This document shows, piece after piece, positions 18,502-27,627 of a DNA stretch of 64,000 bases. Made by a program: the position numbers and the translations under genes. Below the pieces are notes generated by a model, which was not told where the DNA came from, searched no databases, and saw nothing but the letters and a program-made list of their open reading frames with translations. Source of the DNA: [Synechococcus] sp. NIES-970 (GTDB taxonomy: Bacteria; Cyanobacteriota; Cyanobacteriia; Cyanobacteriales; MRBY01); contig AP017959.1 in the NCBI GenBank assembly GCA_002356215.1, positions 2,620,195 to 2,684,194 on the forward strand, in the 5' to 3' direction. Each line of letters starts with the position of its first letter. Position 1 is the first letter of the stretch.

Positions 18502-19938
18502 ATGTTTGACGCCCTAGCCGAACGCCTTGAAGATGCCTGGAAAGCCCTCCGGGGTCAGGACAAAATCAGCGAATCGAACATCAAAGACGCCCTCAAGGAA
18601 GTCCGTCGCGCCCTGTTAGAGGCGGATGTGAATGTGCAAGTGGTCAAAGGCTTTATCACCGAGGTCGAAAAAGCGGCGATCGGCGCTGAGGTGGTTTCTG
18701 GGGTAAACCCCGGCCAGCAGTTCATCAAAATTGTCTACGACGAACTCGTGAAAATCATGGGGGAAAGCAATGTTCCCCTCGCCGAAGCTCCAAACAAGCC
18801 AACTGTTATCCTCATGGCCGGGCTTCAGGGGACTGGGAAAACCACCGCCACTGCTAAGCTTTCTCTCTATCTGCGCAAACAAAATAAAACCGCCCTGATG
18901 GTGGCGACCGACGTCTACCGCCCGGCGGCGATCGACCAGCTCAAAACCCTCGGGGAGCAGATTCAAGTTCCGGTTTTTGACCTTGGTAGCGATGCCAATC
19001 CTGTCGAAATCGCCCGCCAGGGGATCGAAAAAGGAAAAGAACTGGGCGTTGATGTTGTCCTTGTAGATACGGCTGGCCGCCTGCAGATCGATGCCGACAT
19101 GATGGCCGAGCTCAAGCAGATCAAAGAAACCATTCAGCCCGACGATACCCTGCTCGTGGTCGACTCCATGACGGGCCAAGAAGCTGCCAGCTTAACCCGT
19201 ACTTTCCACGAAGAAATCGGCGTCACCGGGGCAATCCTCACCAAAATGGATGGCGATACCCGGGGTGGTGCTGCGCTGTCGGTGCGGATGATTTCCGGTC
19301 AACCGATTAAATTTATCGGGGTCGGCGAAAAAGTCGAAGCCCTCGAGCCGTTCTATCCCGATCGCCTCGCCTCGCGCATTTTGAACATGGGGGACATTCT
19401 GACCCTCGTAGAAAAAGCTCAGGAAGCGGTAGATCTCTCCGATGTGGAGGAGATGCAGGCAAAATTATTAGAAGCGCGGTTTGATTTCGATGACTTCCTC
19501 AAACAGATGCGCCTGCTGAAAAATATGGGCTCCCTCGGCGGGATGCTCAAGCTGATCCCCGGCATTGGCAACAAGATTGATAAAAATATGCTGGAACAGG
19601 GGGAGGTGCAACTCAAGCGGGTGGAGACAATGATCAACTCCATGACCAAAGAAGAGCGCAAAAACCCAGATCTGTTGGCCCAAACCCCGAAACGCCGTAG
19701 CCGCATTGCCAAAGGTTCTGGCCTCTCTGAAAAAGATGTGTCTAAATTGATTGCCGACTTCACCCGGATGCGGAAAATGATGCAACAGATGGGCCAAGGG
19801 GGAGGTTTACCTGGTATGGGAGGCCTCGGCGATATGTTTGGTGGGGGCATGCCCGGCATGGGTGGCCCTGGTCGCGGTGGGGCGATGCCGAAAAAACAAA
19901 AGAAAGTGAAGAAGAAAAAAGGTTTTGCAGACCTCTAA
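18502..19938 (+). CDS. ffh: Signal recognition particle protein Ffh
   Basis: A 478-residue SRP54 GTPase that delivers nascent membrane proteins to FtsY and the translocon. N domain (about 1-90), then G domain with GLQGTGKTTATAKL, DVYRPAAIDQL, VDTAGR and TKMDGDTRGG, then the methionine-rich M domain (from about 325; MRKMMQQMGQ) that binds 4.5S RNA and signal peptides. The C-terminus is glycine-rich and then lysine-rich, as usual in cyanobacteria. ATG 18502 gives the standard MFDALAERLE start. Confidence 0.97.
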   Translation: MFDALAERLEDAWKALRGQDKISESNIKDALKEVRRALLEADVNVQVVKGFITEVEKAAIGAEVVSGVNPGQQFIKIVYDELVKIMGESNVPLAEAPNKPTVILMAGLQGTGKTTATAKLSLYLRKQNKTALMVATDVYRPAAIDQLKTLGEQIQVPVFDLGSDANPVEIARQGIEKGKELGVDVVLVDTAGRLQIDADMMAELKQIKETIQPDDTLLVVDSMTGQEAASLTRTFHEEIGVTGAILTKMDGDTRGGAALSVRMISGQPIKFIGVGEKVEALEPFYPDRLASRILNMGDILTLVEKAQEAVDLSDVEEMQAKLLEARFDFDDFLKQMRLLKNMGSLGGMLKLIPGIGNKIDKNMLEQGEVQLKRVETMINSMTKEERKNPDLLAQTPKRRSRIAKGSGLSEKDVSKLIADFTRMRKMMQQMGQGGGLPGMGGLGDMFGGGMPGMGGPGRGGAMPKKQKKVKKKKGFADL

Positions 19939-19987
19939 ATATCTTTCGTTACGATAAAGACAATGGCTGGTTCAGTTCGGAGGTTTC

Positions 19988-20365
19988 ATGGCGACTAGTT
20001 TGTATGAAAAATTAGGCGGAGCAGCGGCGGTGGATCTCGCTGTCGAAAAATTTTATGGAAAAGTATTGGCCGATGAGCGGGTCAACCGTTTTTTTGCGAA
20101 TACAGACATGGCAAAACAAAAGCAACATCAAAAAGACTTCATGACCTATGCTTTTGGGGGGACCGAAAAATTTTCTGGCCGTTCTATGCGTGCTGCCCAC
20201 AAAGATCTGGTAGAAAACTCAGGGTTGACGGATGTTCATTTTGAAGCGATCGCCGAAAATTTAGTCTTGACCTTACAGGAGTTAAATGTTCCCCAAGGGT
20301 TAATCGATGAAGTTGTTACAATTGTCGGCTCCGTGCAACACCGCAACGATGTTTTAAATCGTTAA
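19988..20365 (+). CDS. glbN: Cyanoglobin (group I truncated haemoglobin)
   Basis: A 125-residue 2/2 haemoglobin. The histidines known from the Synechococcus GlbN are all present: distal His47 (QKQHQKD), proximal His71 (MRAAHKD) and the C-terminal His118 (VQHRND) that can crosslink covalently to haem. The PCC 7002 protein is implicated in handling reactive nitrogen; that role is inferred here. A good ribosome site (GGAGG) precedes ATG 19988. A terminator follows. Confidence 0.95.
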   Translation: MATSLYEKLGGAAAVDLAVEKFYGKVLADERVNRFFANTDMAKQKQHQKDFMTYAFGGTEKFSGRSMRAAHKDLVENSGLTDVHFEAIAENLVLTLQELNVPQGLIDEVVTIVGSVQHRNDVLNR

Positions 20366-20400
20366 ATCGCTTGCCATTCGAGATTTTAAATTAATTATTT

Positions 20401-20441
20401 GATGGGAAATGCAGCATGGATGTCAACTCCCATCTTTTTTT
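20401..20441 (+). terminator. Terminator of glbN
   Basis: GATGGGA (20401-20407) pairs with TCCCATC (20428-20434), followed by seven T. It ends directly before the methylase ATG at 20442, which argues against an upstream ATG (20409) inside the hairpin. Confidence 0.8.
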
Positions 20442-21239
20442 ATGACAATGGCCAATTTAGAACAATTAAAACCGCCCCTTAAATGGGCCGGAGGAAAGCG
20501 CTGGCTTGTACCTAAGTTGCGGAGAATTTGGCAAGATTACCCAACGCATCAATTAGTAGAACCTTTTTGTGGTGGTTTAGCAGTAGCACTAGGTTTAAGA
20601 CCAGAAATCGCAACTTTAAATGATGCCAACCCCCATTTAATCAACTTTTATCAACAACTTAAAAAGGGATTGAATTCTGATTTGATGATGGTCAATGATC
20701 AGGATTTTTACTATCAATGTCGCAATCGATTCAATGAACTAATCTATAACCAAACAGCCCAGACCCCAGAGGCAGCACTTTTATTTTATTATCTCAATCG
20801 CACCGGTTTTAATGGCTTATGCCGCTTCAATAGTCAAGGTTTTTTCAATGTCCCGTTTGGCAAATATAAAAAAATCAATTATTGTCAGGACTTTAGTCTT
20901 TATAAAGTGGCATTTCAAAACTGGCAATTTTATAGAAGCGATTTTGAGAATCTTACAATTCCTCACGGAAGTGTGATCTATGCTGATCCGCCCTATGATG
21001 TGGAGTTTCATCAGTATGCGGCAGGGGGTTTTACTTGGGAAGACCAAGAACGTTTGGCCCAATGGTTAGCCCGTCAAAATGTCCCGGTAATCACCTCAAA
21101 TCAGGCGACAGACCGCATCTTGGCGCTTTATAGAAAATTGGGTTTTCGCGTTGATACCTTGCTTGCTCCCCGACGCATCGCCTGTAATGGCGATCGCACG
21201 CCGGCGCTGGAAATGTTGGCCTATCGTAACCTTGTCTAA
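20442..21239 (+). CDS. Dam-type N6-adenine DNA methyltransferase
   Basis: A 265-residue alpha-class adenine methylase. Motif I is PPLKWAGGKRWLVPKL, motif IV is YADPPYDVEFHQ, and the CGG-containing segment VEPFCGGLAVAL is also present. Members of this class modify GATC, a sequence inside the HIP1 octamer that is very common in this genome, so this may be the solitary methylase acting on HIP1 sites. No restriction gene is adjacent. The start could also be the second ATG at 20448. The codons look more AT-rich than in the neighbours. Confidence 0.88.
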   Translation: MTMANLEQLKPPLKWAGGKRWLVPKLRRIWQDYPTHQLVEPFCGGLAVALGLRPEIATLNDANPHLINFYQQLKKGLNSDLMMVNDQDFYYQCRNRFNELIYNQTAQTPEAALLFYYLNRTGFNGLCRFNSQGFFNVPFGKYKKINYCQDFSLYKVAFQNWQFYRSDFENLTIPHGSVIYADPPYDVEFHQYAAGGFTWEDQERLAQWLARQNVPVITSNQATDRILALYRKLGFRVDTLLAPRRIACNGDRTPALEMLAYRNLV

Positions 21240-21390
21240 GTACCCAGGAAATCCTAAAAAAGCATTGAAAATAAACATTTGCTGCATGCAAGGGGGCGGT
21301 CTGTAAACTGTGATACCAGGGGGGGATGGGGCACGATTTACTTTGAAGACTCAGTAATATTTTTGTATGAAATAACACAGGAGTGAATCT

Positions 21391-22554
21391 ATGGGGCAAG
21401 GAAAAGCGGTACTGCCCGATGTTGCCCAAAAACTGACACTCCAAGAATTTTTGCGGGCCTGTACCACAACGGATTTGCGCGAGATTCCCCAGGCGGAAAT
21501 GCTGGCGTTGCAATTCCTTCGGGAGGGGACGTTCCAAGAACGCTGGCGTTTGGTGAAAATCTTTGCAAAGTTGTCAGACAAGGCGATCGCCCCATTACTA
21601 GCTATTGCCGAAGATCCGCTAGCGGATACAGAACTGCGCTGGTTTGCGATCCGGATCCTCGGCCAATACCGTGACCCGGAGGCGATCGCCAGACTCATTC
21701 TTCTTATTGATGATTGTTCTGAAGAATTTCTTCTGGAAGAAATCATGGGCACCTTGGTGCAGTTAGAAGCCCAAGCGGTAGATTATTTAGTGCCATTGCT
21801 CAAAAAGCCAGACACCCGCTCCTTAGCTGTGCAAGCCCTTTGTAAATTGCGCTACCCCCAGATGATTAGACCTCTCCTAGAAATCATCAGTGGGGTTGAG
21901 CCCCTGGATCATTGTTTGATTTTAGAAACCCTGAGCCAGTTTCGACAGCCAGAAATTTTAGCTGCCCTTGTGGGGGCGCTCAAAAACCCTGTGGCTGGGG
22001 TGCGGCGGATGGCGGTAAAAGGTTTGGGATTCTGGGCCCAGTCTGTGGATCCGTTGCTCCTGTGTGAACAGGTGCAGCCGCTACTATATGACTTGGATTT
22101 GCAGGTCTGCGCCCAGGCTGGATTTACCCTCAGTCGGCTTGCGATCCCCCAGGCAGCCGAGGCGATCGCCACTGTTTTAGCCTCACCCCACACCCCGGAA
22201 CCATTAAGGATTTCCCTGATCCAAGCCCTAGGCTGGCTAGCAATTCCTGAAAGTTTAGACATCTTAGAATCACTACTCTATGGCACACCGCCAGCAATTG
22301 TTCAAGAAGCCATCAAAGTTATGGGGCGTATCAGCGAACCTAGTCGGCGGCATCGGGGAACCAGTATTTTGCTGCAATTTTGGGCATCCTGCCCGTCGCC
22401 CCCCCCTGCCTCGATTCAACAGGCTTTTGTTTATGCTTTGGGGCAGTTAGCAGATCCCCGGGCCGAGGGTCTTTTGGCCGCACTGAGCCACAGCCAGGAC
22501 AAGATGATTCAACTCCATGCGATCGCTGCCCTCAAAAAAATAAATCGCTGCTGA
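21391..22554 (+). CDS. HEAT-repeat protein
   Basis: A 387-residue all-helical protein of tandem HEAT/PBS-lyase-like repeats from about residue 55 to the end (for example LRWFAIRILGQYRDPEAI, VRRMAVKGLGFWA, IQQAFVYALGQLADPRAE). No phycobilin-lyase-specific motif or catalytic site is recognised, so a scaffold or protein-binding role is the safest statement. It stands alone, with about 150 bases before it and 86 after. Confidence 0.8.
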   Translation: MGQGKAVLPDVAQKLTLQEFLRACTTTDLREIPQAEMLALQFLREGTFQERWRLVKIFAKLSDKAIAPLLAIAEDPLADTELRWFAIRILGQYRDPEAIARLILLIDDCSEEFLLEEIMGTLVQLEAQAVDYLVPLLKKPDTRSLAVQALCKLRYPQMIRPLLEIISGVEPLDHCLILETLSQFRQPEILAALVGALKNPVAGVRRMAVKGLGFWAQSVDPLLLCEQVQPLLYDLDLQVCAQAGFTLSRLAIPQAAEAIATVLASPHTPEPLRISLIQALGWLAIPESLDILESLLYGTPPAIVQEAIKVMGRISEPSRRHRGTSILLQFWASCPSPPPASIQQAFVYALGQLADPRAEGLLAALSHSQDKMIQLHAIAALKKINRC

Positions 22555-22640
22555 AAAGCCCGTCGTTTACTGATTTTTGTGAGCGAATCAGCTAAGCTTA
22601 TTATTTCTTAAACCCAGGATTTCCTACTCCACCAAGCCCC

Positions 22641-23702
22641 ATGAGTATTGAATTTCGTGAGCTACTAAAAAAAGTTGGCAGCGGTAAACACACCAGCAAA
22701 AGTTTAACTAGGGCAGAAGGGGCGATCGCCCTGGAAATGATGCTCAACGGAACGGCGACCCCCGCCCAAATTGGCGCATTCTTAATCTCCCAACGGATTA
22801 AGCGACCCACGGGCACAGAATTGGCTGGGATGCTTGATACCTATGACCGCCACAGCCAAAAATTATCCCCACTTCCCAATGGGGAGAAAGTTTTCATCCT
22901 GGGGATTCCCTACGACGGTAGAACTAAAACTGCCCCCATTGCCCCGATTACGAGTCTGATCCTCAAAACTGCCGGGATTCCCGTCGTGATGCATGGAGGC
23001 GATCGCCTCCCCACCAAATATGGCCTGCCCCTGAAGGAAATTTGGCAACAGCTGGGCCTAGATTTTCCTTCCCTTACCGTTGCACAATTGCAACGTTATT
23101 TCCAACAACAGCAGTTTGTTTATTGCTACACGCCGACCCTCTTACCAGCCAGCCAGACGCTCATTTCCTACCGCGAAGAACTCGGTAAACGTCCCTCCCT
23201 GGCAACCTTAGAACTCATTTGGTCTCCCTATGATGACCCCCAGGCCCAGGCGATCGCCGGCTATGTGCACCCCCCCACCGAAGCAATCATTCGCGATACC
23301 TTTGCCGAACGCGGCAACCCCCCCTACACCTTGATCAAAGGCTTAGAAGGCAGCGGCGATCTACGCATTTCCCAGACCACCATCGTTGTCACAAATCAAA
23401 CCCAATCACCTGACGGCATCGAATATCTCAAACCCAATCCCTACGATTATGGTCTCGGCGGCGAAGATGTGCCTCTCAAGTCAGCCCCTGAATATTATCT
23501 GGATTTGGCGGCACTGCTTCAGGGTCAACCTTCTCCACTGTTGAACTCTGCCATTTGGAATGGTGGCTTTTATCTATGGCACTGTGGCAAGGTCAAAAAC
23601 CTTCAAAGTGGCTTAGATTTAGCAAAAACTTGGTTGATAACAGGTCAATTACAAGAAACCCTTACAAAGCTCAAGACGGATTTTCCCAACCAATCAGCCT
23701 AA
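22641..23702 (+). CDS. Anthranilate phosphoribosyltransferase-like protein (TrpD2/YbiB family)
   Basis: A 353-residue protein of the nucleoside phosphorylase/TrpD fold. The N-terminal helical domain (SLTRAEGAIALEMMLNGTATPAQIGAFL) is typical. The canonical TrpD phosphoribosyl-pyrophosphate loop (GTGGD) is missing and replaced around GIPYDGRTKT, as in the TrpD2 family, some of which bind nucleic acid. True TrpD activity is therefore unlikely. It is followed by several hairpins. Confidence 0.75.
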   Translation: MSIEFRELLKKVGSGKHTSKSLTRAEGAIALEMMLNGTATPAQIGAFLISQRIKRPTGTELAGMLDTYDRHSQKLSPLPNGEKVFILGIPYDGRTKTAPIAPITSLILKTAGIPVVMHGGDRLPTKYGLPLKEIWQQLGLDFPSLTVAQLQRYFQQQQFVYCYTPTLLPASQTLISYREELGKRPSLATLELIWSPYDDPQAQAIAGYVHPPTEAIIRDTFAERGNPPYTLIKGLEGSGDLRISQTTIVVTNQTQSPDGIEYLKPNPYDYGLGGEDVPLKSAPEYYLDLAALLQGQPSPLLNSAIWNGGFYLWHCGKVKNLQSGLDLAKTWLITGQLQETLTKLKTDFPNQSA

Positions 23703-23730
23703 AATTAGCAGCGCAGAGATCCAAAGAATA

Positions 23731-23855
23731 GGTCATCTTCCTGCCCCTAAAAGATGACCAGAGCAACTCTCCTGAAGTCCCGGAAACAAACTTTGTTTCA
23801 GAAAACAGAAGAAAGAGAGACCAGGCCAAAACGAAGGATGGCCCAGTCTTTTTTT
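23731..23855 (+). terminator. Series of three stem-loops ending in a T-tract terminator
   Basis: A 9-base perfect stem at 23731-23739/23751-23759, a 7-base stem at 23783-23789/23793-23799, and a terminator-like hairpin (23819-23848) followed by seven T. The last is a plausible terminator for the TrpD2-like gene. The first two have no T tract. The rest of the 304-base gap up to 24007 is AT-rich with no other feature seen. Confidence 0.5.
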
Positions 23856-24006
23856 CCTCTTTAGACTTGTTTTATATAACTATTTAATTCACAATATTCT
23901 GTAATCCTTTCTTTAAGGCCAAGGGCAAATTTTGTCACTTGGTGATTTCTGTAAATGGCAATGTAATTTTGTAATCTTCAATTCATCCCAGGGAGGCAAT
24001 AGTCAG

Positions 24007-24327
24007 ATGATGACCAATCATGTTGGACGACGGTTTTTGGAATTAGCCGACGGTATTTACATCGAGACCGCTATCCCCCGGGAAAATCATCCGGCCCTCC
24101 GGTCTGGTTTTGCAGGCTATCCAAGTAATCCCCGCTGGAATATACGTAAGCACCAGGCTTGGAGACAGGGTAAACAATGGCGTCAGGCACTGGATGAAGG
24201 GCGAATGGTCGTCACAAATCAGCATTTAGTCCCGATAGTACAACCAGACTGCCAGACCCCACCCCTCGAAAAAACGCCTATGGATTGGCGATCGCCTCTA
24301 AAAAAATTCACCTTTTCCCTGAATTAG
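24007..24327 (+). CDS. Conserved hypothetical small protein
   Basis: A 106-residue soluble protein that I do not recognise as a named family. It is rich in Arg and Trp in the middle (NPRWNIRKHQAWRQGKQWRQAL) and has no signal peptide or membrane segment. A purine-rich ribosome site (GGGAGG) lies about 10 bases before ATG 24007; a second ATG is the next codon. It stands alone before ilvA. Confidence 0.6.
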   Translation: MMTNHVGRRFLELADGIYIETAIPRENHPALRSGFAGYPSNPRWNIRKHQAWRQGKQWRQALDEGRMVVTNQHLVPIVQPDCQTPPLEKTPMDWRSPLKKFTFSLN

Positions 24328-24407
24328 GCTTTTGCGGATAGGCACGATGGGGTTACAGTGAAATTTCCCTTGACTATTTCCACCCCACCCCAAGCGGCGA
24401 TCGCCCT

Positions 24408-25919
24408 ATGCACTGCGATTATTTAATCCAAATCCTTAATGCCCGCGTTTATGATGTCGCCCAGGAAACCCCCCTGGAAGTGGCCCCTAACCTTTCCGCA
24501 CGGTTGCAGAACCATGTGTTGCTAAAGCGGGAAGATATGCAGTCGGTATTTTCCTTTAAGCTGCGGGGCGCCTACAACAAAATGGCCCATCTGACCCCGG
24601 AGCAGTTGCAGTGCGGGGTCATCGCCGCCTCCGCCGGGAACCATGCCCAGGGAGTTGCCCTCGCCGCAACGAAGTTGGGCACCCGTGCCGTCATTGTGAT
24701 GCCGGTGGTGACACCCCAAGTGAAAATCAATGCCGTCAAAGCGCGGGGCGGAGAAGTGATTCTCCACGGCAATGCCTATGACGATGCCTATGCCTATGCG
24801 CGGGAGCTGGCAGAGGCCCAGGGGCTCACCTTGATTCATCCCTTTGATGATCCTGAGGTGATCGCTGGACAAGGAACGATCGGCATGGAAATTTTACGCC
24901 AGTGCCAACAGCCCATCCACGCGATCTTTGTGGCGATTGGTGGTGGTGGTTTGATCGCAGGTATCGCCGCCTATGTGAAACGGGTGCGGCCAGAGATCAA
25001 AATCATTGGTGTGGAACCCGTCGATGCCGATGCAATGAAACAATCCCTCGAACAGGGGAAACGGGTAAAACTGTCACAAGTAGGTCTTTTTGCCGATGGG
25101 GTGGCGGTGCGTTATGTGGGGGAAGAGACCTTCCGCCTCTGCCAAGACTATGTGGATGAGGTGATTTTGGTCTCCACTGATGACACCTGTGCAGCGATTA
25201 AAGATGTCTTTGAAGATACCCGCTCTATTTTGGAGCCTGCTGGGGCTTTGGCGATCGCCGGCATGAAAGCCTATGTGGAACGGGAAGGAATCACGGATCA
25301 AACCTTGGTGGCCGTGGCCTGTGGCGCGAACATGAACTTTGATCGCCTGCGGTTTGTGGCGGAACGAGCGGAACTAGGGGAAGGGCGTGAGGCCATTTTT
25401 GCGGTGACCATTCCCGAAGAAGCGGGCAGTTTGCGAAAGTTTTGTCGCTGTATGGGGAATCGTAACCTGACAGAATTCAACTATCGCATCGCCGACCAGA
25501 GGGAAGCGCATATTTTTGTGGGGATCCAAATTTCCAACCGCAGCGAAATCAAAACCCTCGCCCAAACTTTTGAAGAAAATGGCTTTAAAACGCTTGATTT
25601 AACGGACGATGAGCTAACAAAGTTGCACCTACGTCATATGGTGGGCGGCCACAGTTCCCTCGCAGATAACGAGTTATTTTATCGTTTTGAATTTCCGGAA
25701 TATCCGGGGGCTTTGATGAAATTTGTCGAGACCATGAGTCCCCATTGGAACATCAGCGGTTTTCATTACCGCAACAATGGGTCTGATTATGGTCGCATTG
25801 CGATCGCCGTCCAAGTCCCTCCGGCTGAAATGGCTCAGTGGCAGATGTTCCTCGATCAACTGGGTTATCGCTACTGGGATGAAAATCAAAACCCCGCCTA
25901 CAAGCTCTTTTTGGGCTAG
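24408..25919 (+). CDS. ilvA: Threonine deaminase (threonine ammonia-lyase, biosynthetic)
   Basis: A 503-residue PLP enzyme making 2-oxobutanoate from threonine, the first step of isoleucine synthesis. The PLP lysine lies in SFKLRGAYNKM, the phosphate-binding loop is GGGGLIAGIAA, and ASAGNHAQGVALAA is conserved. Two ACT-like regulatory domains (from about residue 330, IFAVTIPEEAGS, and 430, YRFEFPEYPGAL) indicate the isoleucine-inhibited biosynthetic form. Confidence 0.96.
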   Translation: MHCDYLIQILNARVYDVAQETPLEVAPNLSARLQNHVLLKREDMQSVFSFKLRGAYNKMAHLTPEQLQCGVIAASAGNHAQGVALAATKLGTRAVIVMPVVTPQVKINAVKARGGEVILHGNAYDDAYAYARELAEAQGLTLIHPFDDPEVIAGQGTIGMEILRQCQQPIHAIFVAIGGGGLIAGIAAYVKRVRPEIKIIGVEPVDADAMKQSLEQGKRVKLSQVGLFADGVAVRYVGEETFRLCQDYVDEVILVSTDDTCAAIKDVFEDTRSILEPAGALAIAGMKAYVEREGITDQTLVAVACGANMNFDRLRFVAERAELGEGREAIFAVTIPEEAGSLRKFCRCMGNRNLTEFNYRIADQREAHIFVGIQISNRSEIKTLAQTFEENGFKTLDLTDDELTKLHLRHMVGGHSSLADNELFYRFEFPEYPGALMKFVETMSPHWNISGFHYRNNGSDYGRIAIAVQVPPAEMAQWQMFLDQLGYRYWDENQNPAYKLFLG

Positions 25920-25927
25920 GGCCACCC

Positions 25928-27118
25928 CTATTCCCAAAGCACTTCAGCCCGCTCTTGGACAATGCGCTGGTAGACTTTGTCGGTGGCGATCGCCAACTTT
26001 GCCCAATTAAAACGTCGGGGCAGATCGGCATAGGCATTTTCCACCAAAGTCTTGGCATATTCTGGATGCTGGAGCACTTCCAAAATTCCCCAGGCGAGGG
26101 AGCTGGCCACATTTGCGTAGGTGACAATGCCCGTTTCTCCGTGGGTAACCACCTCCGGCAACCCACCCGTATTGGATACAACCACCGGGACACGCGCCGC
26201 AAAACTTTCGAGGGCGACGATCCCGAAGGGTTCATACAGGCTGGGAAATACAGCACAGTCAGCGATCGTTTGGAATTTATCTAAATCTTCATCGGACATA
26301 AACCCAGTGAAATTGCACTGCTCCCAGATCCCCAGATTCCAGGCCTGTTCCTTGAGGCGATCGCTATTGCCACCGCCGATAATCACAAACCGTACTTTCC
26401 CCCGCATCACTTCCAGGACTCGAGGGGCCGCACTTAGGAGAACGTTAATCCCTTTCTCGTAGGTTAAGCGCCCCACATAATAAACAATGCGTTGATCATC
26501 AGCGGCAAAACGGCGACGAAAAGCTTGTCGATCAAAAGTGATATCAGGTTGTTTCTTTTCTGGGCGAATCCCATTAAAAATCACATCAATTTTTTGCCAG
26601 GGGGTCTGCAAAGCCCGCTCCAATTCATGGCGCATATACTGACTGCAAACAATGACCCGCCAAGCTTCGTGGCTGAGCATTTTTTCTTTGCGAGCAATGT
26701 AGCGGTGGGTGTCCGTGTGGATACCATTGTGACGGCCATATTCCGTGGCATGGATGGTCGCTAAAAGGGGAATTTTGAACTGATGCTTGAGGGCGATCGC
26801 TACATCTGCAACTAACCAATCATGACCATGGATTAACCCGCAGAGGCCTGTTTTTTCCAAAAAAGCCACACCATAGGCGAGCATTTCTCGATTCATAGCA
26901 GTGACCCACTGAAAAAAATCCTCATGGTCTGGTACAGTCACCCGATGCACATGGAGTCCTTCTACAATTTCATAGGCTGGGGCTAATCCTGTGGCCACCG
27001 TCAAAATATGAATTTCATGGCCAAGACTGGCAATTTCTGGATATAGCTCCCCCACATGGCGCGCGATTCCCCCTACTACCCGGGGGGGAAACTCCCAACT
27101 GAGTACCAAAATGCGCAT
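25928..27118 (-). CDS. GT4-family glycosyltransferase
   Basis: A 396-residue GT-B glycosyltransferase. The N-terminal acceptor domain starts MRILVLSWEFPPRVVGGIA. The C-terminal nucleotide-sugar domain has YYVGRLTYEKGINVLL and the EX7E-like PSLYEPFGIVALESFA. It resembles glycogen-synthase-like and sucrose-synthase-like GT4 enzymes, but the donor and acceptor cannot be named. ATG 27118 is clear. It converges on ilvA with 8 bases between stops. Confidence 0.85.
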   Translation of the reverse strand: MRILVLSWEFPPRVVGGIARHVGELYPEIASLGHEIHILTVATGLAPAYEIVEGLHVHRVTVPDHEDFFQWVTAMNREMLAYGVAFLEKTGLCGLIHGHDWLVADVAIALKHQFKIPLLATIHATEYGRHNGIHTDTHRYIARKEKMLSHEAWRVIVCSQYMRHELERALQTPWQKIDVIFNGIRPEKKQPDITFDRQAFRRRFAADDQRIVYYVGRLTYEKGINVLLSAAPRVLEVMRGKVRFVIIGGGNSDRLKEQAWNLGIWEQCNFTGFMSDEDLDKFQTIADCAVFPSLYEPFGIVALESFAARVPVVVSNTGGLPEVVTHGETGIVTYANVASSLAWGILEVLQHPEYAKTLVENAYADLPRRFNWAKLAIATDKVYQRIVQERAEVLWE

Positions 27119-27220
27119 CGTTATATCTGCCTCACCACTGCTCAAAAATATGCCTTTTCCTGCTGGTTAAACCCGTTAACTGAAGCCGTTTAAAGAAATT
27201 TCACCGCTCTTCTCAAGAGC

Positions 27221-27250
27221 CTGAACAAACGCTCTTTTTTCCCCTACAAT
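27221..27250 (+). promoter_or_regulatory. Probable promoter of Yfr1
   Basis: CTGAAC (27221-27226) and TACAAT (27245-27250) are spaced 18 bases apart, as in a sigma-70 type promoter, with the predicted start near 27257. A terminator-like stem, AAGAGC/GCTCTT followed by T (27215-27240), overlaps it and could be a leftover from a former upstream gene. Confidence 0.5.
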
Positions 27251-27256
27251 AGAAGT

Positions 27257-27349
27257 GGGCAAAAACTTTTGCGATAAATAATGAAAGTTTTTGTTCACTC
27301 CTCACACCATACTTCGTCCGAATCGCCATAGTATTCGGGCGTTTTTTTT
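27257..27349 (+). ncRNA. yfr1: Yfr1 small regulatory RNA
   Basis: The core is the unpaired motif ACTCCTCACAC at 27297-27307, the invariant signature of Yfr1. It is flanked as expected: a 5' hairpin with a 10-base perfect stem (27260-27269/27284-27293) and a 3' terminator hairpin (27315-27323/27333-27341, nine pairs with one G-U) followed by eight T. In many cyanobacteria Yfr1 lies just before trxA, as here. It base-pairs through the core with target mRNAs, porin messages in Prochlorococcus. The 5' end is inferred from the promoter and could be nearer 27280, giving a shorter RNA. Confidence 0.9.
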
Positions 27350-27627
27350 GTCGTTCATCCATTCCATTGGAGCAGACTCACCGTCACCCATCATTGATAC
27401 TGTCAGGTCAATGGAGGGCAAGGTCAGTGCCGATGGGAGCTTAGGGAAAGAATCTCAGACGAGAAAAAGCTCGCTATATCCTAACATTGCTTTCCCCCCT
27501 TTTCGGAAAAGGGAAAACGCAAAATTTTCTATCATTTTCAAGAAAGTTTCTAATTGGGCCTGGAGCTTTATGCTAAGATTCTCAGGTATCCTTCGAAAAA
27601 TCTTGTATAAATTAGGAATTTAGAGGC

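Noticed and set aside
20409-20441. Upstream ATG for the Dam-type methylase
   Set aside because: It lies inside the glbN terminator hairpin; ATG 20442 directly after the T tract fits better.
27291-27623. 110-codon plus-strand frame between Yfr1 and trxA
   Set aside because: It overlaps the Yfr1 RNA and its terminator, and its composition does not look like a protein.
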